Shown here in pieces: positions 25,901 to 37,850 of a stretch of DNA of 64,000 nt. The position numbers were made by a program, and so were the translations under genes. This stretch comes from Stercorarius parasiticus (Eukaryota > Chordata > Aves > Charadriiformes > Stercorariidae). The DNA is taken from positions 1,000,973 to 1,064,972 of the forward strand of contig VWZL01002229.1 of NCBI GenBank assembly GCA_013396915.1, written 5' to 3'. Numbering within the stretch: position 1 is the stretch's first letter; each line of letters begins with the position of its first letter. Under the pieces are notes generated by a model, which did no database searches, was not told where the DNA came from, and saw nothing but the letters and a program-made list of their open reading frames with translations.

Positions 25901-28900
25901 CTCAGCAACAAATACCTGTCACAGTACCTTAATCAAACTACTTTTTCTCTTCTGAGATTGCAGTGTTCTACTCTGCGTGTGTGAAATGGCACACTTACAT
26001 GCTACCTGAATGGTTTTTTTGGTGTATATAAGCTAAAAATACGAAACCCTACATAATTATTAACGCAAGATAGCTCCCTCCTCCCCTCTTTAAATGCTCC
26101 TACAAATGCAACTGCTGGAAAAAAGAGCCAATGAGTACTTTTGAGTGATAATTGTTTACTCCTTAGTGTCGTAGGCTGCTGCACTTGAGCGCACACCTTA
26201 CCCCCTCGAAGGTCCCCCCTTCCCAACAGCTCACTGTTCTGCTGGTGGGATCTCCATACCTGCCCGCCAGACTCTGCCAAACCGACCAGCAAATTTCCCA
26301 TTCCCTGCCCACACAAATCGTTATTAATTTCCTCTTACACACAGACTCCCCCTGCCTCCTTACCGACGGCTAGCAGGAGAGCTGCCAGTCCAGCCGGGAG
26401 CACAAGGCTTCCGTGGTTCCTCCCTTTGCAGGAGCACAGCGTGCTGCTGTAGATAAAAGCTCTGCCTTTCTCTTCAGAAGAAGATTTATCTCCCCTAACA
26501 GGCCTCTCCCCTTTTTACTCAGCAATCAGAACACGCACCAAATGTGTTTTACAGAACATTCTTTTTCAACTCGCTCCAATAATTTCTGATTTTACTATCT
26601 GAGAACAATAATGACATTATATGAATTGAAGAAATGAGGAAAACTTACGCAAAATATTTCCTGCAATTACAGTATTTGAAATTAATTTCTCCTAGGCTTC
26701 AAAATTTTTGTTTTAAATACAGCAAAATATAAAAAGATTAATTAAAGATATCTGTGCAGTTAGCCAGGCATGTGTCAACTCTAAAAAGCAAACAAGACAT
26801 GAATAATGAAGGCTGATAGAGGTGCAGGAAGCTGGAAAGTTGACAGATGTTATTTGCACATCAAAATAAACCTTCAGGAATTAAAAAAAATAAAATAATG
26901 TACCTGTCTTTGCCAACATTTCCCTTTCTACGGTCACACCTCAAGAAGTGCATCTCAGAATATAAAGCCAAAATTACAGGAGAACTTTTTCTTCAGAATA
27001 GGGTTATTTTTGTTTGTTAACAGCACTTCCAAAGTGACTTTAAAAAATGGGATCCCATTTTCCCAGAATGTAATTTTGCAATTTTATGCTTCTGTATAGA
27101 TGGCATAAATTTTAAGGCCCCAAATTAGATAAAAAATATTCTTTCTAAAAAGCGAAAAGCCAAAAGATAGAAATACTTCTGAACTAGGTTAGTTGATGAA
27201 ATCTCTGACACATGGCTTCCCTTGTACTTTACCAGAAGTAAGTAAGGTACACTTGAGTTGCTGTCTGTCCTTCAGTTATGATACTACTAAAATTGTACAC
27301 CTGGATACTTATTTTCACAGATATTGTGGAAAATTATTCTCTAAGATAGCCACACATCCATCAGATTACTGAGTACCAACTCAGAGCCTGGAGGAATCTT
27401 GGTCTTTAGGAAACCCAGCCAAAATGAGTGTTAGATTCGCTAGTCAGGCTCCTCAACCTTGAATTTTGTGGAAAAACTGTCTGATTTAAATATGTAATCA
27501 ATATCAGCATAGTAAGTTGAACTTAGTTATCCACAGTGGGTAGAAAGCTAACCTATGTTCAATAGCACTTGCAGATATTACTTGCATTTAATACTTAACT
27601 CAAGGCAAAAAGTACAATATTTGTATTTTTACTTAAAGTTCCTGAGTGTCAGTGATGTGCACTTTTTTTTGACTGGTCTTCCCTTGTTCATTTAATCAGA
27701 CATTGCTGCCAGAGAGCTGCAGTGTAAAATTTTCTGAGAAGTGTGTTACTCATTGTCTTGTTAAAATAGACTCAAATCCACTTCCTCTTCACAAGACAAA
27801 TTACTACTTTTTTAATGAAGTGTGAAATAGGAGGAAACTTATTTTCTGATATTTCTAACTTCCTTTTGGCAGTATGAGGATAGAAAGTAAAATTATTTTA
27901 TCATTAGAAGACATTTGGTGACCTGTCTTAACTGGAAATAATGATAGAAAATCAATTAAGCAGATCAACTTTTTGAATTCTCTGCTTCTCCCTCCTTAGC
28001 CTCACTCCAGAAGCATTATTACATGACAAAGCCTCATCAGGCATAAACATATGGGACAATAAATTTCTTTTTCTCTTTTTACCATGTTGTTTCATTCACT
28101 CTAAAGCTGGAAGGTTTTTATTACACAGCTATGTATTCCTCCTCCAACTGTAACGATGCCATTGCAGACCTTACATTTCTTTCATATTTATCACAAAATT
28201 GCAAATGATAGCAAGCATCAAGTTTGCAAAATTACACAACAAAGTTATCTTCGACACTTGTGATTTTCAGCATCATTCAAAAATCTTTGCATCTCCTTTG
28301 TCAGAATATTTTGTGCAAATAAAAAAGTGACAGCACCAAAACTTTTGTCACCTTTAACAATGTCCGCCTTGGCATAACTCTGAGGCAGAGAGCACTTGTT
28401 GTCCTACTCTGCATAGAGGCAAAAAGAAATGGAGACTGGACGCAACAAAAACCTGCTACCTGGTCCCTAGAGAAGGATGTTACAGCAGTGAATGCTGGAG
28501 TTTTGACCTTCAGTGAATACACCGTGGGAACCTGGACTTTGTGAACGGCAATCGCGAGCACCCAAGATGTGCTGGAATTATTCAGAGCTGGCGGGAGTCC
28601 TGAATACCCCAGGGAACTGCTCTGACTGCAATTCTCTGCTCAAAGATCCGCACAATCACGTGCTACAGCCCATAATGTATCGATGGCTGCTCCTGTATCC
28701 TGCCCACACACCCCAGCTGTGTCTGGGCTGCATCATTCGAAGGCTTCAGGAAACGATCCCGAGCGTCCTGCTGGAGGGCAGCAAGTGTGCAGCTCCTCGG
28801 GCAGTGGCAGCCTGGGGCAGTGGGGACACATGGCTCAGGTCGTCCTGGGAGCTCTGGAAATCCAGTATGGGGTTACAGCCTCAGCTTCTGTGCCAGGGGA

Positions 28901-28917
28901 TGTGGCAGGGCGGCACA
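19906..28917. other. intergenic, no gene seen
   Basis: About 9 kb, mostly AT-rich. GC-richer patches at 22555-22980 (141-codon minus-strand frame, unrecognised), 24000-24330 (including a GCGGCT/AGCCGC hairpin at 24021-24035) and 28500-28917. The last directly precedes the LTR and holds overlapping plus-strand frames of 149 and 101 codons with no known domain. Confidence 0.5.
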
Positions 28918-29430
28918 TGTTACCAAAGACAGGCCTCTGCTTTGTTTATAACAATATGCTAATTAAAATGTTGTTTGTTTCCTGCTAACCTTCTTACTGT
29001 GTGAGAAAATAGTCACTGAGATGATGTTAGTGATAATGAGGAGACAGCCAGAAATAGCTAATCACCAAGGATGGGATAACAAGAAGTAGTTAATCACTTC
29101 AAGGTTCTTTTATGCGTCAAGTATGTACTCCTATACCAATTAGGACAGAGCTGTGGCTACTTCAAGGAGCATCCTTATCATCCTCAAGAAGTTGGCAAAC
29201 TTACAGTAAACTTTTACTGTCCTGAGATGACTCAATACCTTAAAAGGATAATGTGAGGAAGGGTATCCCTACACAAACGACCACCAAGGAACTCACGCTT
29301 GCGCAGAAGTGTTTTGCCAATGCAGCAAAATTTGATACGCATGTGCAAAAAGACTATTCGGTCATCCTAATGAATATGGAAGCCTAGGTGGAGTTATGTG
29401 TTAGGTAGGCGGAATTATAAGAATCTTTTG

Positions 29431-29440
29431 TGTATAAGTA
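29431..29440 (+). promoter_or_regulatory. TATA-like element of the LTR
   Basis: TGTATAAGTA about 70 bases before the AATAAA of the LTR, the position expected for the U3 core promoter. A second AT element (ATTATAAGA) lies about 15 bases upstream. Activity is inferred from position only. Confidence 0.4.
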
Positions 29441-29504
29441 ATGGGTGAATATCCCCAGTAAGGCATGCTAGATTTGTGGGTTTTCCCCCTAGCACCCGAT
29501 GTCG

Positions 29505-29510
29505 AATAAA
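29505..29510 (+). promoter_or_regulatory. polyadenylation signal of the LTR
   Basis: Canonical AATAAA 51 bases before the 3' end of the LTR, followed by TCTGCTCTCTG and then the T/G-rich AATTTTGGTTTCG. This is the usual R/U5 arrangement and the main support, with the terminal inverted repeats, for calling the unit an LTR. Confidence 0.55.
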
Positions 29511-29566
29511 GCAATATCTGCTCTCTGAACTAATTTTGGTTTCGAGAGCTTTTATTCCAGGTAACA

Positions 29567-32500
29567 CACGCATGCACAGCAGCACTCCAGCAGGGTATGG
29601 CAGCTTTCACCTTGGGCATTGCAGCTCCACCCAAGAAAACCAGAGGTCACGCAGAGAATTGAAGGCAGATCCTCCCAGTCCCAGACGTGCGGTCTGACCC
29701 CGTGGGTTAGCGCCCATTAGCTATCAAAAGAAATTATCACATTTCACCTCTGTCGGGCTCCAATCACTGCATTGTCTGCACTTAACGCCATGCAGAAAGA
29801 AAAAAGCGGAGCCTCTGGCCCAAATGGCAGCCAACAGGCTGTGGAAGCAGGGATTTTGGGCACAGCTACAGGGAAGTCCCAGCTTCGTGGGATAAAAAAA
29901 GTGAGGTTGTGAAGCATATCCTAAACAGCAAGATCATGCTGTATTTGGGGATAAATTATTACTCAGGCTTGAAAGAGTCGTTACTCCTCAGCAGCACCTG
30001 TCCAATTTGTGTTATGTTCAGCTCTGTGTGACTGAAATACAGCTTTTTGGCTTACTGCATACAAAGCCTACTGCTGCATGTGTCTGATCTTAAACTAATC
30101 CTTCAGCAAAGGGCATGTTTTTGAGAGGGGAAGCCTAATGAGAAAAATATTGTGAAACTAGAGGACATACAAAGAATGTGCTGTGACTGATACAAATTCT
30201 GGCCTGCTTTTTTTCAAATTAGCTTAGCTGTATTTTATTCAGACTAACACATCCTCCATCCTTCCTCGAGCCTGTTTACTCAGCTGGATATCCACAGGGT
30301 CCAATTTTCCCTCCAATTGCCCTTGCACGCTAATATAACTGCGGCTCATATGGGTAATTGGTCAGCCTACAGCAGTGTTCACATGCATTTGTTCATCTGC
30401 ACTACCTGGCAGCCTCTTAAACTGAATTTATAGACTCAAAGTACTGTTGAATACTTTGTTTCATTCAGTTTATAAAAGGACAAAACACATCAAGAAATAC
30501 TTCCAGAAGCTTTAGGCACTAAAAATACTGCAGTGTACACATTAAAATTATTTTTATGGGCAAGTGGGAATAGATCTCTGTTTCCACACATCAAAAAGAA
30601 GGCACACACTCACACAAGTAAGTTGCATCTAATTTGTAAATACTAAACTAAATAAATTTCACAGCAGAGATCAACCAGTTTTGAAATTATTACATGGGGA
30701 AAAGAGGCCCATTGAAACTTCAGACAAGAGAAACCGAAATTGTTGATAGAAGGCAAGAACGTTTTTTTTCTGGAATACACACAGAACACAGAATTTTGCA
30801 GGTCAGTTTTACGCTGTTGTGGAAGGATCAGTATGGAAGTGATTTTTATTACTGTTATTACCAGAATCCGGTTCTTGGGCTGAAACAGAAGACGCAAATT
30901 CTGTGCCACAAACCATCATCATGTAGTTTGTGCTCCTTTATTCATGAAGTGCCACAATTCAGCTATTTTAATCATTTCCTTGCAGGCATAACTGCTGGCT
31001 TTTTTCTTCGGCTCATCATTCTTGCAGTGGATCTTCCCAGGTTTCTAAAATCTTCCCTTTCTTTCTTCTACAGAAGACCACATACCATAGCCAGCAGCTT
31101 CTATTTAATTCCTCTCTGCTACATTTTACTGTGCCCACTAATACTTCTGCCTTCTTTTTACATGTCTGAATCCAGTATCTCATTTGAAAGAGACCAAAAA
31201 TGTGCGAAACACTCTGCATTGAAATCTGACATAGATTCACGTGCACACCAAACAGAAGAGTTGCTGATTCAGATACATTTAACTCTCTCAAAAAGTGTTC
31301 CAAGAATGATTATGTATGATAAAATACAGTGTATAAAAACATACAAAACAAAGACTAAAAAAACTAAAAAAACCCTTCTATTTTTGCAATTTGGAAAACG
31401 GTGATTTATGTAACTTTTAGTTTATACATACATCAGAGGCTCCTATTCTGGTAGGGGTTATGAAGAACTGTAAACTCTGTCGTGGCATAAATGTGCGAGA
31501 AGATACCTGAGTCTCCTCTGCTTGTACCCGCTGATCAGCACACTTCAGAGATTTTATTGTTTTTACCTTATGTAACAAGAGCAAAGACAAAAAAAAAAGG
31601 GGGGGTGGGGTGTTAATGCATCAGTAGAGTTGCAAACACATAATTTAATTATTTAGGCAAGAAATCTAACCAATACTGTAACCAGTGGTGTTATACCAAT
31701 AGATAGTCCTAACAGAAAGTTTTCAATGCTTCAGCCAATACTCAGTTGCTCTCTTAAAAACAAACAACAAAGCTCAGATAATAAGTATCTCACTAACTAT
31801 TCAGTGATTTTTCACAGTTCAGTTTTCCAAAACTGTAATTTGGGATTCTAGCTTAATCTTGTCACAACAAAAAATATTGAGTAATGAGAGTAATTTATAA
31901 AAGAATTAGGAAAATCTAAAAACTGCTTTCGAAAATAGTAGCAATTTACACAACTTTAAAGCAATGTAAATGAAATCCAGAGGAGAGAAAGAAACTTTGA
32001 TTTTTTTTTAATTAAAAATAATGTTTTTTAAAAATACAGTACATAAGAAATCTCAATAGGAACGAAAAAATAATCTATAATTTAAATCAATCCACAAAGA
32101 AAAACCAGAAATATTACATGACTAAAACAAAGATAAATAAGAGACAATTCATTGTTTCTCAGCTGGACATACTCTTGCATTTTTAGATTTGATTAAGGCA
32201 ATACCAGAGTAAGTTTCCCTATTTTGATATTATTCAGCCATTCACCTCATACATTACCCATTCAGGCACAACCAGTGTTAGACCTCATAACTTTCAACAA
32301 GTCCAGTATAAACATTTTTCAGTATTGTTTGAAAACAGTCAAGATCAAAAAAAGGCCAAATTAGTAAAAGTCAATCACATGCCCATGTGTGAACTACAAA
32401 ATTCAGAATGCCAACTTACAAAGACCAGTACTATTTTGCTACCTGGCACTTAGATTGAAGCTGTTAAGGAGACAGAGTGATAATTTTCTATCTATAAACT

Positions 32501-35500
32501 ACACTGTGATCTACAGCATATCAGTCTTGGGAATGTGCACAGAAATACTTATTGATCCAGAAACACACATATATTATAATTTAAGTTTCATATTTTCTAA
32601 CTCAAAAAGCACATGTTCTACTGTAAATCTGAATTATTCTAACAGTTATACAGCCGACTCTTAGATGGCAACAACTTTGTTGCAACAACTGACTTTAATC
32701 ACTCCACCTTAGTTTGGCAAGCCACAAGATGCCATTGAGCAATTTCAGCAGAACTGAAGTCCTAGGCATAACGCAGGTGCTTCAGTACTTCAACGAATCT
32801 TGAAGTTCAAATGCTCAGCCACTGAGAAAGTAGTCAAAAAATCTTTTGAAGAACGCTTTCAGAATTTTTCATTCATGCAGTATGTTGCATAAGTACAGAC
32901 ACTGTATCTAGTTACCGATTCTTCCCAAAAGCAACCCAGTGCATCACTCGACATCACTCAAACAGTTTTGAAGTTCTGGTATTTTGACTAATTTAGAATT
33001 AGATTCAACTAGTTAGTGTAAGAGTAGTAATTAAATTCAACTTTACTAATGCAGGAGACAACTCCCACTATATTTTCTGCGCTCTTAAGTATTAAAATTA
33101 TTAATCTTAAAACCCACATATATAAAACAGTCAACATGAAAATCAGGTGCCTGACACACTGTGTAGTAGTAACAATTATTTCTACTATATTATATATATA
33201 CTAATTATATTTTTATATAAACAGCACACCAAGCAGGAGTTTGTCACATTTCATCTGTTTTAAATAACTTTAAACAGCACTGGAATAATCCTTTGTAATG
33301 CCTGTGTATTTTCAAATACATACATTCACTTAATCAAAGATTTTTAATAATTTGTATAGACAAATATTACTAGCATTGTGTTTTACATATAACATTTCCT
33401 AATGACTGTAAAGCAAAAGATTGCATCTGTATTTCAATTGCCATATCAATATCGTTACTTGTTTTATCCTGAATACAATATGTGAATGTGAATCCTGAAT
33501 TATCCTGAATGTGAATAACAATGTGATTCGCCATGACGTCCCACCAAAACCTGGTGTTTTATTAACCATGTGTTTATAAAGTAATGAGTAAAAATAAATT
33601 ATCAGGAACATCTAAAGAACAACTCAGAATATATATTTTAAAACAGTTATGTCTGTTAAGAAAGACTGATCTATGGAAGACTAGGTTTATTCTTAAAATG
33701 CCAAGTATGTGAGAAATCAAGTCTTGCAAATGGACCAATTTAAAGAAGTTACTTTTTGGCCCAAGAGACATGGATCTCCAGCTGCTAAATGTACCTGTGG
33801 CAGCACCAGAGCATTGCATGTATTGGCTTAGGTCAGGAGATACTGACTTGGGCAACAACAAGGTAAAAATAACTTGAATTATATACAAAATAATGCTTAA
33901 GGTTACAAAAAGCTCCAGCTGTGCTTTATTAGAACTAAAAAAGGCAGCACTTATTCAAAAACCATAAAGAGGTGTGACTTCCTTCTGCATATTTATGTGT
34001 ACAGAATCCATAACACATTTCAAATCTCTTAAGCAACTGACTGCTTGCTCTCAACCCAAACTCAAATGGAACCAGAGAACTTGTGTATCAAAAATTACAA
34101 TTTTTTTTTTTTTAAATTAAATCAATACTCCATATCTCCACACCTTCCCAGGCTGCTCTACCACAGTGCCTATTCAGGCCAAGACAACATGAACATGACT
34201 GCAGGTAGGACTCTATGCTGCTGTGTGCTCACTGAGAAGACAGGAAAAGAGCCATCAAAGTTGAAAGTGAGCAGAGGAATAAACAGAATTCAGTCAAGGT
34301 AGTAACTGTTATGGTATAGAATTCACGACACAGAAGTGGTTTTGTCTGGGTAAATGAGACCCAAGTACCCCCAAGAAAGGTTTGATCTCTTACATAAATC
34401 ACGATGGTAATTGCTTACAAGCAGCATGTCTTCCTAGGTCAAGGAAATGCTTCTTGAAAACATTCTCATTTGCATTCTGTATTGACCCTTCCTACCACGT
34501 AGACATATTACTTAAATACCGAGTGCCAAACAGCAAAATACTTCGGACAAAAGATCCAGAGCTGAATGAGAAGTCATTATCATCCTGATTTTATGGAAGA
34601 TGCTATTTGCAGCTTCAACCTCTGAGTCACCAACTGAGGTTATTTTTAAATCTAACTCCCTCTTTTTCAAACACAAAAATTCATCATGACATTAATGCCA
34701 AGAATCAACTACTCAGCAGTGAAACTAAGTTAGCCGAACTTGAGCAAGTCATCTGCTTAAAACAAAGTGCAAAGTAAGCTTTTAGAGATCTGGGACCTCT
34801 TGTTTCAAAGGTCCTTCAAGGATTCACACTAGTTAGCACACCACAAAATCTAAGGGCGATCAAGGGATAACCTCAAAGGGTGATAAAATGAGCCTCTACC
34901 TCTTACCTGACCACTAACGTGATGCCGTTGGGAGATAACAAATTGAGGCCCACCACAACTTGAAAAAGCACACCCACTACTCAACCTAGTCAAGAGCTAG
35001 CAGAGAGCATAAAGTGGCTATCAAGTATGACTAACACCAATTTATATTGAGGGCAGAAAATAAAAATCCTTCCAGAGGGAAATGGTCTGACTGAGAAGGG
35101 ACTGGCCCTGAGAAATGTATACATTGGGCTTATGCTATGTCTATAAAAACCTGTCTAAGATTATTTTTATCAGTGCTGCTGGACAGCTATAATGCTCAGT
35201 TAGATCACTTCATTAGATTCAAACCTTTGTCCACAGACTTTAACACCAGACATGAGATTTTGTGTTGAAACAAAAGCTAGTAATTTCTTGAAGTGCAAAA
35301 ACCAAAACACTACCCTTTGTCTTGTAACAGTTAACTTTCGATCTGTTACAAGACTATGAATAAAAGTGTATTTCTCATACACAATGCTAAAAAAATCAAT
35401 TTATTGTGCTTGCACACACAACACAATGCTACAAGATTGATGAGAAGTACTAGGTGGTACTAAGTAAGATCCACATTGTTTATTCAACTCTTATTCTTCA

Positions 35501-37540
35501 GAAAGTACACTTAGTTTTTATTCCAGGAATAGCTTAGAAGTATTAATACAGTATTATTGATGGGAATATATGTAGAATAAGCAATAATTTTTGTCCAGAA
35601 AGATCAAGACACTACCATACAAAGAAAACACTTTTAAGGAATGCAATGATATTTCCAGTTGGGATATTGAGACGAGCCAGTCAACATTATTTGTCTTAGT
35701 GATATGGTCATTCCAACAAAGCTACACTGGCTTCTTTGTGAGCTGCAGCATAATTGAGTGCGTGGTGAAGACAAAGGGTGGAGATAGACAAATCAACTAA
35801 TACACCTAAGTGACAGCATCCTCAAGTACGTGACAGGAACACTCTGCTATAAGTGAGGTACTGCTGGCAGGAAAGCTGGCCAAATATGGTAAATAATGCA
35901 CTACAAAAAAATTGTGTCATGTTAACTATTTCAGGTTACCAGAAAACTCATATTATTATCATGTTTCACCTGAATGCAAAGTTGACTTCAAAAAGATTCT
36001 CTTTCACAATACCGCAGAAATGCTGTCTTTGCCAGCTACATTGCTGACATTGGCATACAATGGCCTGCTATAGCACAAAACAAAGCATGAATTCATGATT
36101 TCTGAAAAGTAACGTTTACTGAATAAAAATGGATGACTGTAAAATAAATATTGAAAAACATCATAAAACGATGGCATGTGTATTTAACTGTGTAACTCCC
36201 GCTCTTTGCAATCTCACTTCATTTGGTAAACTTTGGTAACGAATCAAAACAATTCTTTTGGCCCCGTCTCCATTTTCTTGGTGGCTTTATGAATCTTCCC
36301 TTCACATTAGCCCACTATAGATTCAAAACAAGGACGAAGCTGCCTCATTCAAAATCCATCCTACCACTTGGTTCTTAGACAGTTTCTTACTTGTGAATCC
36401 TCCTCAAGACTGAAAATGATTGCAGATCTCAGCTACTCTACCAGATATTCGGTGGAACCTGTCCTTCAAAAACCAAAAGATCAGAGGATCAGTTGCTAAA
36501 CATTATTTAATGTAGAATCTCTTATTTTAGACATCAAGATTTTTTAAATAAAATCTCAAATCTCTGATATTACAAGAAGATAGCAAGGTAGCATTCTTTG
36601 GACCTACCAGGAGGTACCCCGTACTGCAAATAAACCAATTATTTTCGAACGTTTTCAGGTTGTTTTTCATTAGTGTTTTGACTTCTCTTTGTACCCCTCA
36701 GGAAATTAAATATTGTTAACTTCATAGCCAATATCCACCATGCTTAATAAAGCATTTGTAGTTCTGATGTGGTATTAGGATGAAATTCATTAATACTGTC
36801 TATAAGATTTTTTTAAACGAGTAACAATGACAAGCACAAATTAGTCTTAGGAATGCAGTTTCTACTAAAACAAAAAATCACGAAGGAGAGCTAGAGGGAA
36901 TGAAGTGGGATTTCAAAGTAAACGTTCAAAGGATTTCAAGGATCTCAAGGTTTAAAGGATTTCAAATTAGATCATAAAAGTCTACCTGATCTTTTTCCTG
37001 CTGGAACAACTCTGAGAATTAGTTTCAGAAACGTTACTCTAATAAACATGATAGGGTCGTTGCCTAGAAGTTTAAAATATATTTTGATTACTTTTACACT
37101 TTTGGAGGCCTGTTGTTCAAAGAATAAAGCTCAGTGCCTCCTAAACAAATTCTCCCTTCTCTCCTCCACATACTCTGAAATGGGACAAAAGATAAAGTAG
37201 CTGCCTTAATCAGATTACATATTGATTCCTGATGCTAACGATGAATGGGAGATTGAGAAAAAATGTATCTACCAAAACAATTCAACAACAAGAACACATC
37301 TGAGAAATTGTGAATCTGTGAAACTACCGTGTTCCACTGAGATGATGAGGCAGGATCTTTGTGTGCATCGTTTACTTAAACGTATACCTGACACTTCAGC
37401 CTCAAGGTTTGTCTTTTGGCCATTTAAGTAAGCGCCTTAGAATGTACAGATTTGTAATTTATAATGGGTTGTTTGAGAGTTCAATGGTTCTGAAGATTTT
37501 CTAGACAAACCCATCGCACTGCACTTTTACTTGCGGCACC
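29567..37540. other. intergenic, AT-rich, one long unexplained frame
   Basis: About 8 kb. It contains the longest open frame of the window (236 codons, 30694-31404 plus), which I do not recognise and do not call a gene. There is a TATATA-rich patch near 33180-33220 and a small degenerate GGATTTCAA repeat at 36909-36967. A possible old LTR-like promoter (GTCTATAAAAACCTG, 35140-35154) lacks recognisable LTR ends. Otherwise nothing is visible. Confidence 0.5.
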
Positions 37541-37850
37541 CCCGGGCCTGGCTCCACTCACCCAAGATGCTCCCCATCCCCGAGAACTGAACCCCACGGC
37601 CAGCCCAAACCCACCCAACCGTTGCTCCCGTCACCCACCGCGTCATCACCGACGTGGGCAGGCGGCCACGCGCGCGCCCGCGCGCGCTGCCGCTGCGCAC
37701 GGTTGACCGACAGAGGGCGCTGTGAGAGCTGGGGGAGCACGCGCTGCCGCCCGCCGTGCGCCCCCACGGGAGACACTGTCGTCCCACCCCATCCCAGGCG
37801 TGGAGGTTTGCACCCACGGCCCGTGGTGCGTTGAGATGAGTGTTCGATGC
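37541..37850. promoter_or_regulatory. CpG island between ZDHHC21 3' end and the gene-poor flank
   Basis: About 300 bases of strongly GC-rich sequence with dense CpG, including a run of alternating CG around 37666-37687, embedded in AT-rich DNA. The change in composition is abrupt on both sides. Overlapping open frames in several frames (up to 149 codons at 37558-38007 minus) are the usual product of stop-poor GC-rich DNA and have no recognisable domain. The element could be an unmethylated promoter of an unannotated or antisense transcript, an insulator (see the CTCF motif), or an exaptation of older GC-rich sequence. No ZDHHC21 exon lies here. Confidence 0.7.
37704..37722 (+). promoter_or_regulatory. 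candidate CTCF binding site
   Basis: The 19-mer TGACCGACAGAGGGCGCTG matches the vertebrate CTCF consensus (TGGCCACCAGGGGGCGCTA in its usual form) at 14 of 19 positions. It keeps the informative core CAG-A/G-GGGCGCT. It sits inside the CpG island. CTCF sites of this orientation and strength commonly mark insulators and loop anchors. This is a motif match only; occupancy is inferred. Confidence 0.6.

Larger units (their letters stand above)
28918..29566 (+). mobile_element. endogenous retrovirus LTR, probably solo
   Basis: A 649-base unit bounded by the 7 bp inverted repeats TGTTACC (28918-28924) and GGTAACA (29560-29566), so it has the TG...CA ends of a retroviral LTR. Internal order fits U3-R-U5: an AT-rich enhancer-like part, a TATA-like TGTATAAGTA at 29431-29440, AATAAA at 29505-29510, and about 55 bases of U5 ending TTTTATTCCAGGTAACA. 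No primer-binding site or gag-like sequence follows and no second copy was noticed in the window, so a solo LTR is most likely. Direct flanks (GGCACA / CACGCA) are not a clean target-site duplication, which leaves the exact edges or age uncertain. Family not assigned. Confidence 0.72.

Noticed and set aside
34880..35170. Possible LTR-like promoter with GTCTATAAAAACCTG.
   Set aside because: No TG...CA boundaries or polyadenylation signal could be paired with it.
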